DNA from: Erysipelotrichaceae bacterium
Lineage (GTDB): Bacteria > Bacillota_I > Bacilli_A > Erysipelotrichales > Erysipelotrichaceae
Length of the DNA: 64,000 nt
Reading direction: 5' to 3'
Assembly (NCBI GenBank): GCA_030525525.1
Contig: JAUNEN010000002.1
Coordinates: 50,421-114,420 of the forward strand
Shown here: piece after piece, positions 35,614-44,230 of the stretch
How the letters are laid out: each line of letters opens with the position of its first letter
How positions within the stretch are numbered: position 1 is the first letter of the stretch
Notes under the pieces: generated by a model
Database searches by the model: none
What the model was told of the DNA's origin: nothing
What the model saw: the letters and a program-made list of their open reading frames with translations, nothing else
Position numbers and translations under genes: made by a program

Positions 35614-37980
35614 GTGAAGTATATCAAAACAGGAAATATACTGAATCTGCTGGAACAGGCAGACGAAGAACATCATCCAATCTTTATCAACGGACCGATC
35701 GGATGCGGAAAAACAGCTGCAGTAGAGTATTACTACCGCAGAATTTCACATTGTACAATTGACTGCTCGGAAGGATACATTGAGCAGAAAACACTGCCTG
35801 CCAAAATCAGAGGCAGAGTGGTGATTTTTGATGATGTCTCCTATCTGGAAGATGAAAACAGCAGAAAATATATTCTGGATATGCTGGCAAATTCAGATAA
35901 ACAGATGATCTTCCTTTCACGTGCTCCCCGGCCTGCCTGGCTGATTTCCAAGGCTTTTGATGATGAGATGATTCTTGCCGATCACAGAGATATGAGACTT
36001 TCCAAAGAAGGTGTCTTCAAATTCCTGGTCAATGCAGGTGTAGAAGCGCCTGAAGAAGAAATGCTTAAAGTACTTGAGGATGCGCGTTCAAATCCGCTTG
36101 TTCTTTACAGCATTGCTTTCTATATGAAAGATACCGGTGTTTATTCGAATGAAGTCAACACATTCGCAAGAATCAATTACCATACATATCTGGACCGGGA
36201 ACTGCTAGGTAAACTGACTGAGCAGGAATCGGATTTCCTGCTCGCAATGAGCTGGTTTCCCAGTTTCCCGTTTGAGCTTGCCCGTGAACTGAATGACGGT
36301 CTTGACTGCCGGCCTTTGGTGGATTCCATTCAGAAGAAGAATGCATATATTCTGACATTCTCAAGCGCAGGCGTTCAGCTGATGGATTCCTATATTGATT
36401 ATCTCCGTCACAAGAGACAGATTCTCTGGAGCGAGGAAAGACACAGAGACAATCTTTGCAGAGCGGCTGAATTTTACCGCAGAAACGGCAATATCCGCAC
36501 AGCACTTTCATGCCTGAAAACAGCGCATGCGGACAGCAGGTTCTATGATCTTCTGGAAGAAACAGCCAAAGAGAGTATCAATGCGGAATCTGTCAATAAG
36601 CTGATCGGTTTCTATAAATCGCTTGAAGAAAAAGATATCGAAAAATCATGGCCTCTGACTGCTGCAATGGCAATGGCTGAATCTCTCGGAATCAAGCCTG
36701 CAAAAGCGGACTACTGGTTTGATAAACTGAAGTCGTTCTATGAAAAAGAGGAAGATCCTGATATAAAGCTCCAGATCAAAAAGAAGATTCTTTTCCTCGA
36801 TCTGATGATGCCGCATCGGGGAAACCGTGATATTGAACGAAGAATTGATAATGTCCTGAATGAATTTCTTACTTGTAAAAACGGAGTGCCGAAAGAATAT
36901 ATCGATATGATGCCGACGGTTCTTCATGGCGCACTGGATTTCTGTGAAGCTTCAAAGGATGAAGCTAAGCTGATTGCCATGTGCGAAAAAATGGTGAAGG
37001 TGCTCAAAGGCAGAGCATCCGGTGCGGTGGTGGATATTCTGAGAGCCGAGATCGGCTATGAAAAAGACACTCTTGATGATTTTGAAATTCACAGACTGCT
37101 TGATCGGGGATATATGATCGCTGATTCTGATGACAGCTTTGCAGGCTGTTTCTCATCAGTCGGTGTCAGTGTGCATCTTCTTCTGTTTAACGGCAATCAG
37201 CAGAGAGCAGAAGAACTTCTTGAAGGAATCCGCAAGAAAGCGGTTGATGCAAAGAATGATCTGTTATTAAGGAATATCGATGCTTTATACGGATGGGTTG
37301 ATCAGCTTCATTCAAATCGTGAAAGCGTCAGCGCCTGGATGGAAACAACTCCAGATGAAGGAAGAGGCTTCACATTCCTTGAACGCAGTATCATGATCGG
37401 CAAGATCCGCGGATATATCATCATGGGAAGGTTTGATGCGGCTATGGATCTGATCGAACGGATGCTTACATTCCTGGAAATGTATGATCGTGTTTACGGA
37501 TATTATGAGGTCATGCTTTACAAAGCAATCGTCTTATACCGCATGAAGCAGCCGGAATACGAAAGAGTGATTTCGGAAGTTATGAAAAAGTGTTGCGAAC
37601 TTGGCTTCTATCATCTGATCTCAGACCAGGGCAGTGCGGCCAAACCGCTTATTGAAAGCGTCAGACCGTCTTCAGTCAGCAAATCATATTATGAAAAACT
37701 GATCAGACTGACACGCCAGATGGCTGAAAACTTCCCGAATTATCTGGAAACAGTCGATGAGCTGAAAGAACCTCTGACGAGAACAGAACGCAGAGTTCTT
37801 CATCTGCTTTGCGAAGGACTGAATGCGGATGAAATCTGTGACATCATGGAGATCAGCTACTCAGGAATCAAATTCCATAACAAAAACATTTACAGAAAAC
37901 TAGGCGTCACCAACCGCAATGAAGCTGTCAGGAAAGCATTCCTGCTTGGCCTCAGAGAAGTCGGTACGATGGTTGAATAA
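35614..37980 (+). CDS. MalT-like STAND transcription regulator with C-terminal LuxR HTH
   Basis: This 788-aa regulator has an N-terminal ATPase (P-loop GPIGCGKT at 27-34; Walker B GRVVIFDDVSYL ~70-80) and a helical sensor region (~250-710). The C-terminal LuxR/GerE helix-turn-helix spans ~725-788 (LTRTERRVLHLLCEGLNADE then SGIKFHNKNIYRKLGVTNRN). This is the LAL/MalT architecture, usually activated by a small ligand. I chose GTG 35614 since AGGGGGA precedes it at normal spacing; the TTG at 35587 lacks a site. The likely targets are not visible. It follows another STAND protein in the same direction. A clear terminator ends the gene. Confidence 0.85.
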   Translation: MKYIKTGNILNLLEQADEEHHPIFINGPIGCGKTAAVEYYYRRISHCTIDCSEGYIEQKTLPAKIRGRVVIFDDVSYLEDENSRKYILDMLANSDKQMIFLSRAPRPAWLISKAFDDEMILADHRDMRLSKEGVFKFLVNAGVEAPEEEMLKVLEDARSNPLVLYSIAFYMKDTGVYSNEVNTFARINYHTYLDRELLGKLTEQESDFLLAMSWFPSFPFELARELNDGLDCRPLVDSIQKKNAYILTFSSAGVQLMDSYIDYLRHKRQILWSEERHRDNLCRAAEFYRRNGNIRTALSCLKTAHADSRFYDLLEETAKESINAESVNKLIGFYKSLEEKDIEKSWPLTAAMAMAESLGIKPAKADYWFDKLKSFYEKEEDPDIKLQIKKKILFLDLMMPHRGNRDIERRIDNVLNEFLTCKNGVPKEYIDMMPTVLHGALDFCEASKDEAKLIAMCEKMVKVLKGRASGAVVDILRAEIGYEKDTLDDFEIHRLLDRGYMIADSDDSFAGCFSSVGVSVHLLLFNGNQQRAEELLEGIRKKAVDAKNDLLLRNIDALYGWVDQLHSNRESVSAWMETTPDEGRGFTFLERSIMIGKIRGYIIMGRFDAAMDLIERMLTFLEMYDRVYGYYEVMLYKAIVLYRMKQPEYERVISEVMKKCCELGFYHLISDQGSAAKPLIESVRPSSVSKSYYEKLIRLTRQMAENFPNYLETVDELKEPLTRTERRVLHLLCEGLNADEICDIMEISYSGIKFHNKNIYRKLGVTNRNEAVRKAFLLGLREVGTMVE

Positions 37981-37984
37981 CACC

Positions 37985-38017
37985 GGAAGCATTGATACAT
38001 TCAGTGCTTCCTTTTTT
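37985..38017 (+). terminator. Intrinsic terminator after LuxR-STAND gene
   Basis: GGAAGCA (37985-37991) pairs with TGCTTCC (38005-38011), followed by six T. Confidence 0.9.
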
Positions 38018-38032
38018 CATGGGCAGCATTAT

Positions 38033-38090
38033 CAGTTTTAAAAATGACAGTTTTAAAACTGCCATTTTTAAAACTGATATATGCTATACT
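38033..38090 (+). promoter_or_regulatory. Nested palindromes with -10 box before an ATPase gene
   Basis: CAGTTTTAAAAATG (38033-38046) and CATTTTTAAAACTG (38063-38076) are perfect inverted repeats. They enclose a second perfect palindrome, ACAGTTTTAAAACTG minus its outer base (38048-38061). A TATACT -10 box (38085-38090) follows, with no good -35. This layout suggests that cooperative binding of a regulator replaces or blocks polymerase contacts. Confidence 0.7.
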
Positions 38091-38113
38091 GATTGTGAAA
38101 GGAAGTGATGCGA

Positions 38114-39508
38114 ATGACATTTTACTTTCGTGAAAAAGATCTGGAGCAGATTGAACGATTTTATGCAAATCAAAGAACGCGTGCAATGGCTGTATACGGC
38201 CGCAGAAGAACCGGTAAGACAACCCTTGTCCTGAAGTTTATCGAAAATAAAGAGAATTGTGTCTATTTTCAGGTGACAGATCCGAATACAGACTATCATC
38301 TGGCTCTTTCTGATTTTAAAAGAACTGTGATCAGTACGATTGGAGAAGATCCGGTTATCGATTCACTGAAGACATTCAGGGATCTGTTCGTTTATCTGAA
38401 TAAAACAGGTTCTGATCAATATCTGTTTATCATCGATGAATTCCCGTATATCGTCAGTAAACATCCTTCTGCCGTCGGTGAGTTTCAATGGATCATTGAT
38501 CATGGTCTTGGTAAAAACAAACTGATTCTGATGGGTTCGAATAAGAGTTTTATGAAGGAACAGATCAGTGATGACAGAAAACCTCTGTATGGAAGGTTTG
38601 ATGAGATCCTCGAAGTTTTTCCTTTTACGTATGATGAAGTACATCAGCTGTTCCCTGAAGGAGATGACGCATTAAATGTTTATTCTCTGACATACGGCGT
38701 TGCGCAGTATGTTGTCTTTTTCCTTGATTATGAGAATACTGCAGAAGCAGTCAATCAGCTTTACCTAAGACGTAATGGAAGATTGTTCCAGGAGCCTGCA
38801 AACCTTCTGAGGCAGGAATTGAGAGATATCGGCCCATATATCAGAATTCTGCGGGCAATCGGTGCAGATGAAAAGGAACCTTCGGATATTGCATCGAAAA
38901 GCGACATTGACAGCAAAGCAATTTATCAATATCTGAATAAGCTGGAAGAACTTGAAGTGATTGAAACAGTTCATAATCCGCTTCCCGGCAAGAAGAATAT
39001 AATCAGAAGATATCGCATTCGTGATCTGTTTTTCAGGTTTATGTATACCTTTATCGAACCGAACAGCTCATTGATTGTTCAAATTGAAGAAAAGGCATAC
39101 CCCTATGTTTTTAATCAGCAGTTTACGGAGTATCAGGGAAGAGTGTATGAAGATTTGATCAGGCACAATCTTTATCAATATGCTCTGGACGGAGTTATTC
39201 CGTTTATGCCGAAAGATATCGGCAAATGGTGGGGAAATGTTCAGCTGAACGGAGAGTGGGCAGAATCAGAAGTTGATTTGCTCGCAATTGATGATCATTA
39301 CGTAATTGTCGGTGAATGCAAATACAGATCAAAGAAAATCGGGCAGAAGGAACTGGATCTTCTGAAAACAAAAGTGAATTTCATCCCCGTTAAAGGAAGA
39401 AAAGTGATCTGGCTTCTTGCGTCAAAGACGGGTTTTACAGATGATGTGGTACCTGCTGAGAATGTGCTGCTGATTAAAGGAACAAAACCTCTGAATTCAG
39501 TGAAATAA
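38114..39508 (+). CDS. AAA-type ATPase with C-terminal PD-(D/E)xK-like domain (ArchATPase/DUF234 type)
   Basis: This 464-aa protein has an N-terminal ATPase with Walker A YGRRRTGKTTLVLKF and Walker B QYLFIIDEFPYI, a winged-helix middle (SDIDSKAIYQYLNKLEELEV) and a C-terminal DUF234 region. That region contains AESEVDLLAIDDHYVIVGEC and ends the motif in KYR, so the D...E-C-K spacing matches the PD-(D/E)xK nuclease fold. The family is widespread, especially in archaea and anaerobes, and its function is unknown; DNA or mobile-element interaction is suspected. ATG 38114 fits the AAAGGAAG site best among three clustered start codons. The operator-rich promoter suggests tight control. Confidence 0.8.
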   Translation: MTFYFREKDLEQIERFYANQRTRAMAVYGRRRTGKTTLVLKFIENKENCVYFQVTDPNTDYHLALSDFKRTVISTIGEDPVIDSLKTFRDLFVYLNKTGSDQYLFIIDEFPYIVSKHPSAVGEFQWIIDHGLGKNKLILMGSNKSFMKEQISDDRKPLYGRFDEILEVFPFTYDEVHQLFPEGDDALNVYSLTYGVAQYVVFFLDYENTAEAVNQLYLRRNGRLFQEPANLLRQELRDIGPYIRILRAIGADEKEPSDIASKSDIDSKAIYQYLNKLEELEVIETVHNPLPGKKNIIRRYRIRDLFFRFMYTFIEPNSSLIVQIEEKAYPYVFNQQFTEYQGRVYEDLIRHNLYQYALDGVIPFMPKDIGKWWGNVQLNGEWAESEVDLLAIDDHYVIVGECKYRSKKIGQKELDLLKTKVNFIPVKGRKVIWLLASKTGFTDDVVPAENVLLIKGTKPLNSVK

Positions 39509-39559
39509 ATCTCCGGTCATTGCAAAGCAATTTCAATAGATTTAACATGATTGTTGATT

Positions 39560-42025
39560 ATGAGTGAGAAGAAAGTAAAAAAGAGAAAACGCTTCAGAGT
39601 CGGATGGGCAATCCTGTTTCTGATTCTGTGTATCTATATCGCAGGCTTCGGATATGCGGCTTATTTTATGAGCGGCATGTTAAGCGACAAGCCTGAGCTG
39701 AATGTAACAGATTTTATCGCTCAGGAAACGAGTCATATTTATGATGCACACGGAAATGTGATCTCTGAAGTCGGAGACTTCCTAAGAGACAACATCACAT
39801 ATGATCAGATTCCTGATTGTGTGATTGATGCTTTTCTGGCAGCTGAAGATGCCAGATATTTCAGTCATGCCGGAGTCGATATTCCCCGTTTCACAAAGAT
39901 TGCGATTGATTATGTCAGAAGCGGAAGCACCTTTTCAGGCGGTTCCACATTTACCATGCAGTTGGTAAGAAATACATATTTCTCTATTGAAGACGGTGAA
40001 AATGCGGTTGAGCGTGAAAGAACACTCCGCTATAAAGTACAGCAGACCGTGCTTGCTTTGGAACTTGAAAAATATCTTGGAAAGAAAGATATTTTTCAGC
40101 TTTATATCAATAAACTGAATTTCGGAAGACATATCAGAGGTCTTCAGAAAGCATCCTTATACTATTTCGGCAAGAACTGCGATCAGTTGAATACAGGTGA
40201 AGCAGCTCTGCTGGCAGGAATTATCAACCTTCCCAATCTATATAACCCTTATGCATATCTGGAGTATTCCACGGCAAGAAGAAATGACGTTCTTGATCTG
40301 ATGAAGAGGCACGGATATATCACGGAAGAAGAAAAAGAACTTTATCAGGCTGTCAAAGTTGAAGATATGCTGGTCGGGGAAGGTTATATCTCTTCAGAGA
40401 ATTCAAAATATCAGGCATATGTGGATGTTGTGATTTCTGAAGCAATCGAAATGACCGGAAGTGATCCTGCTCAGGTCGGCATGGAAATCTATACAGCACT
40501 TGAGCCTGAAATACAGAATGAGATTGAAGCAATTGAAGACGGTTCAAGCGGAATCTCTTTCCCCAATGGCTCTATGCAGACAGGAATTGTATCCATGAAC
40601 AACCGCAACGGCGAGATTGTCGGAATCGGCGGAGGCAGATGGTATTCGGGTATCCGTGTCTTCAACAGAGCCACCATGCTTTATAAGCAGCCCGGTTCTT
40701 CCATCAAGCCTGTATTAAGCTATGGACTTGCTTTTGAATATCTGGGTTATTCACTGGATGAAATCCTGATTGACAAGCCGACTACATTCCCCGGGGAATC
40801 AAGAGTATTGACCAATGCCAACGGAATGTATCAGGGAGATGTCACTCTCTGGGATGCAGTGGCATATTCACTCAATACACCGGCTGTTCAGACACTGGAA
40901 AGAGTGGAAGATACAATCGGTACAGAGGCGATTGTCGATTATCTTCAGAATATCGGATTCTCCAGAGTTGATGATGAAACATATAATTACCAGTTTGCAA
41001 TCGGCGGCAGTACGTTTGAAGTCTCTCCTGCTGAACTGGCTGGTGCGCATGGTGCCTTGATCAATCTTGGTGTTTATAACAAACCGCATACAATCACAAA
41101 GATTGTGACAACCAGAGGTGAAACCATTACACCGGATTTAGAGACAAAACAGGTTCTTTCCTCGGGAAGTGCATATCTGGTGGATCAGCTGATGCAGAAT
41201 AACGTATCAGGCGGATATAACAACTTCATGAATGTTCTTGCCAGAGATTATCCGGTCTATGCAAAAACCGGAACAACAGACTGGGGAACAGACGGTCTTT
41301 CATACGGTATTCCTGCCGGTGCGAGTAAAGACTCATGGATGGCAGCATCCACTTCGATTTATACAAATGCAGTCTGGCTTGGTTGGGATGAGGCACAATC
41401 AGATGCCTACTTTACACAGGATATGATTGATCTCAATATACCGGGAAGAATCAATCAGCGACTGCTCGATGCAGAAGAAAGAGTATCGCCGAATGATCTG
41501 TCAGGTGTTGTACAGCCTGCGGATGTTCAGGATGTTGTCTATGTGAACGGAACATATCCGCATGTACAGGGAGATGAAACACTGTACAATCTGATTCAGT
41601 CAAAAGTCTCTTCAGCAGGTATCTCAAATCAGCCGATGATCACTGCATCGGATGCAGCTTCTTCAAAATATGCACTTCCTCAAATCACGGCAAAAATGAC
41701 CGGTGCTGCAGTCATCATCAGATGGCTTCCTTCTCCTTCGCCATGTTCTGGAGGAAGGGATATTTCACTTCATGATTACTGGAATAAAGTATCCATGTAC
41801 GGCGCATGTCTGGTTGATAATACATGGCTGTATTCAGGAAACTATACATACTACGCTGATATCTATGCGAATGATCAGTATGTAACAACAGTATCTTCTT
41901 CAAACGGATTGTATCTCGGCACTCCTCCTGGATTAATCGGAGAGATCAAAGTCTGCGGATATGTCAGTACATCCGGCGGCACAAGTGAGCAGGCATGCAG
42001 AATTGCAGGTTATTTAGGTGAATAA
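39560..42025 (+). CDS. Class A penicillin-binding protein (bifunctional peptidoglycan synthase)
   Basis: This 821-aa protein has a basic cytosolic tail, one membrane helix (WAILFLILCIYIAGFGYA), a GT51 glycosyltransferase domain (EDARYFSHAG, GGSTFTMQLVRN and ELEKYLGKKDIFQLYINK) and a transpeptidase domain. The transpeptidase motifs are SSIK (QPGSSIKPVLSYG), SLN (AYSLNTPAVQT) and KTGT (YAKTGTTDWG). The C-terminal ~130 residues look like an Fn3-type extension. It polymerises and cross-links peptidoglycan outside the membrane. No strong ribosome site precedes ATG 39560; the in-frame TTG at 39551 is no better. The stop codon lies inside the terminator stem. Confidence 0.93.
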   Translation: MSEKKVKKRKRFRVGWAILFLILCIYIAGFGYAAYFMSGMLSDKPELNVTDFIAQETSHIYDAHGNVISEVGDFLRDNITYDQIPDCVIDAFLAAEDARYFSHAGVDIPRFTKIAIDYVRSGSTFSGGSTFTMQLVRNTYFSIEDGENAVERERTLRYKVQQTVLALELEKYLGKKDIFQLYINKLNFGRHIRGLQKASLYYFGKNCDQLNTGEAALLAGIINLPNLYNPYAYLEYSTARRNDVLDLMKRHGYITEEEKELYQAVKVEDMLVGEGYISSENSKYQAYVDVVISEAIEMTGSDPAQVGMEIYTALEPEIQNEIEAIEDGSSGISFPNGSMQTGIVSMNNRNGEIVGIGGGRWYSGIRVFNRATMLYKQPGSSIKPVLSYGLAFEYLGYSLDEILIDKPTTFPGESRVLTNANGMYQGDVTLWDAVAYSLNTPAVQTLERVEDTIGTEAIVDYLQNIGFSRVDDETYNYQFAIGGSTFEVSPAELAGAHGALINLGVYNKPHTITKIVTTRGETITPDLETKQVLSSGSAYLVDQLMQNNVSGGYNNFMNVLARDYPVYAKTGTTDWGTDGLSYGIPAGASKDSWMAASTSIYTNAVWLGWDEAQSDAYFTQDMIDLNIPGRINQRLLDAEERVSPNDLSGVVQPADVQDVVYVNGTYPHVQGDETLYNLIQSKVSSAGISNQPMITASDAASSKYALPQITAKMTGAAVIIRWLPSPSPCSGGRDISLHDYWNKVSMYGACLVDNTWLYSGNYTYYADIYANDQYVTTVSSSNGLYLGTPPGLIGEIKVCGYVSTSGGTSEQACRIAGYLGE

Positions 42026-42038
42026 CCTGCAATTTTTA
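42001..42038 (+). terminator. Terminator overlapping the PBP stop codon
   Basis: AATTGCAGGTTATT (42001-42014) pairs perfectly over 14 bases with AATAACCTGCAATT (42021-42034), followed by TTT. The PBP stop codon (42023-42025) is in the 3' arm, so the last codons are part of the terminator. Confidence 0.9.
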
Positions 42039-42182
42039 TGAACTGAATATGACAGCAGCGTCAAGGGACATTCAAGTGTTGATGAATTAAAGGCGGCATC
42101 AGAAGAATTATAGAAAAACGAACAGATTGTAGAATCTGCCCGTTAGTGAAGAGTGGTTTCATGTATGCTCAGCGTGTGTTAT

Positions 42183-43538
42183 TCAGAGAAAAATTGTCAT
42201 ATAAGGCGGTATGCAGAGGATATCGTCTTTTTTGCTCAGATTTCCCGGATGAATGATATAGCAGTCACCGATTCTGTCCTTGTATTTATCGCGGAATCTT
42301 TGAAGCGATTTTGTTGTGTATTTTTTTGATGATTTCACTTCAATCGGATACATTCTGTATTTGAGTTTGCTGTTGTTTGAAAGAAGGAAATCAATTTCAA
42401 TATCATTTCTGTGTTTTTCATTGCTGTAATGCGTATAGAAAAACAGTTTGTGACCGTTTGCTGCAAGCATCTGACTGATTGCGTTTTCATAGAGCATGCC
42501 TTCATTCAAGGACAGTCTGTCCTGAAGAATCTGTCTGTAAACTTCTTCTTCCAGAATTGCATTTTCATCAAAAGCATGACTCAGCAGCAATCCGGTATCA
42601 ACCATATAGCATTTGACATATGTTCTTTCTTCATTCACTGAGAGACCGATATTCGGATCGGCTGTATTGAAACACTCATTACAGATCATGGAGTCAGCAA
42701 GCCAGAAGAATGGTTCACCGAAATCCGTGCTTTTGGAGTTTTCCTTGATCTGCCGGTAAACAATACGTTTCTCATGAGTGGATAAAAAGCCTGGAATCTG
42801 ATCAAAGGTTAACAGTGTACGTTTTCTGTATGACGACTTAATCTTCATGATGTCATCGCGGTATAAATTCAAGATATCCCGCTTTTCTGCATCTGCTGCC
42901 GCAAAGCTTCTGTCATTTTCAAGAAATGCGGAAACTGCTTTCGGCATGCCTCCGACAAGCATATATGTTTTAAACAACATCATTGCTTTGTTGTGAATAC
43001 CGCGATCAACTTCCTGTCTGCTTTCAAAGCATGTTTTAATATAAGGGATAATCTGCTCTTCACCCATTGCTGAAAGAAACTCTTCGAAATCGATCGGATA
43101 CATCTTGATTTTTCTTTCTTCGGAAGGAATTACAATCTCCTTGACGTTTTCTTTGATCGAAATCAATGATCCGGTTTCCAGATAGTCAAACCTTCCGTCT
43201 TTCACAAGATGTTTGATCGCCTGTCTTGCAAAAGGAAACATTTGAACTTCATCAAAAATGATCAGAGATTCTCTTCTGTATAATGTTGTTCCATAGGCGG
43301 CACTCAGCAGCATGAAGAGCATATCCAGGTCATTCAGGTAATCTGTGAAATATCCTTTTACAGCATTTGAGGCAATCGAAAAGTCTATCAAAAGATAGCT
43401 TCTGTATTCAGCTTTACCGAATTCTTCCGCAACTGTACTTTTACCGATTCTGCGAGCACCTTCAATCAGAAGAGCTTTGGTTCCGTTTGTGCTGTTTTTC
43501 CAATCAGCCAGATTTTGATATACTTTTCTTCTGAACAT
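42183..43538 (-). CDS. ATP-binding protein, AAA_14/DUF4143 type
   Basis: This 451-aa protein begins with an AAA_14 ATPase: Walker A EGARRIGKSTVAEEF, Walker B SLIIFDEVQMFP and the sensor-like LETGSLISI. It ends in a DUF4143 domain with EIDFLL and MYPIEVKSSKKY, a PD-(D/E)xK-like arrangement. Such proteins are abundant in anaerobes and have no established function; regulatory or mobile-element links have been suggested. It resembles the ATPase at 38114 in domain logic but not closely in sequence. Three spaced copies of an ATAATACGC repeat lie directly upstream of its start. Confidence 0.85.
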   Translation of the reverse strand: MFRRKVYQNLADWKNSTNGTKALLIEGARRIGKSTVAEEFGKAEYRSYLLIDFSIASNAVKGYFTDYLNDLDMLFMLLSAAYGTTLYRRESLIIFDEVQMFPFARQAIKHLVKDGRFDYLETGSLISIKENVKEIVIPSEERKIKMYPIDFEEFLSAMGEEQIIPYIKTCFESRQEVDRGIHNKAMMLFKTYMLVGGMPKAVSAFLENDRSFAAADAEKRDILNLYRDDIMKIKSSYRKRTLLTFDQIPGFLSTHEKRIVYRQIKENSKSTDFGEPFFWLADSMICNECFNTADPNIGLSVNEERTYVKCYMVDTGLLLSHAFDENAILEEEVYRQILQDRLSLNEGMLYENAISQMLAANGHKLFFYTHYSNEKHRNDIEIDFLLSNNSKLKYRMYPIEVKSSKKYTTKSLQRFRDKYKDRIGDCYIIHPGNLSKKDDILCIPPYMTIFL

Positions 43539-43546
43539 ATGAACCT

Positions 43547-43623
43547 CATAATACGCAATTTAATCTTATCACAAAATCTACATAATACGCATTTTTAAAT
43601 AATGAAAAAATCATATAATACGC
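43547..43623. repeat. Three helically phased direct repeats upstream of the AAA_14 gene
   Basis: CATAATACGC at 43547 and 43581 and TATAATACGC at 43614 have starts 34 and 33 bases apart, about three helical turns each. On the minus strand each contains TATTAT, a possible -10. The first copy is nine bases from the start codon. They look like operator sites for a multimeric regulator, possibly the gene's own product. Confidence 0.75.
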
Positions 43624-44154
43624 TGTGTTATGAATGTTTCCATCTGATAATGCTGCTTTATGAGTGCGAAGAAAAAATACGATGAAATCGTAAAGCATGC
43701 AGAATGGAAGCCGGTGACATTTAAACTGGTCCATATTCCCCGTACCTCTGAAAAGCGAAGGAGTCGGCGAAAATAATACCCTTTGGCAACACCTTCACAA
43801 AAGTGTACACGGGGAATGCTCGGTATAAACACGGCTTGCGGCATAAAACCCCGGGATGTACAAAGATGGCTGACCCGTCTGCACGACGTGACATATAATT
43901 TCGTTCCGCTTTAACTCGTTTGAGTTCTTTTCGTCATATTCGGATTCTGATCCGACAGATCAATGCTCATTAAAAGTGTGACACAGATTCCCTTTCTCAG
44001 GTCTCTGGATCGCACTTTCATTCATTCTTCAAACTGTCATCCTTTGGTACTTGACATCGGAATCAGTTTAAAGCACTTCCTGCAGTTTTTTTAAGTATAT
44101 TCTACGATATAGCTGTAAAAGCAGTTTTGTCAGCCATATGAATTTTCTGACTGA
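43624..44154. other. Mostly non-coding region with one relic
   Basis: No intact gene is supported. A 38-codon frame at 43660-43776 (MSAKKKYDEIVKHAEWKPVT...) has no ribosome site. The relic at 43745-43860 is described separately. The rest, to the promoter of the 1977-aa gene, shows nothing recognisable. Confidence 0.4.
43745..43860 (+). pseudogene. Relic sharing a peptide with the IS21-like element
   Basis: One frame reads EGVGENNTLWQHLHKSVHGE followed by CSV and a stop. The minus strand inside the 27 kb element reads EGVGKINNLRSRLHKSVQGE followed by CS. The flanking bases also align, so both derive from one sequence, probably a fragment of a mobile-element gene. Confidence 0.55.
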
Positions 44155-44163
44155 TGGTATAAT
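44155..44163 (+). promoter_or_regulatory. Extended -10 promoter for the 1977-aa surface protein
   Basis: TGGTATAAT is a consensus extended -10 (TG-n-TATAAT). No -35 is seen at standard spacing. It lies 68 bases before the ATG. Confidence 0.6.
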
Positions 44164-44230
44164 TCCTTTATCACTCATCAGGAATGAAATCATAAAAAGA
44201 TCATTCGTCATATGAAAGGAAATGTGATTT

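Noticed and set aside
43660..43776. 38-codon open frame starting MSAKKKYDEIVKHAEW
   Set aside because: No ribosome site or promoter, and it runs into the peptide relic in another frame; it is probably chance or a remnant.
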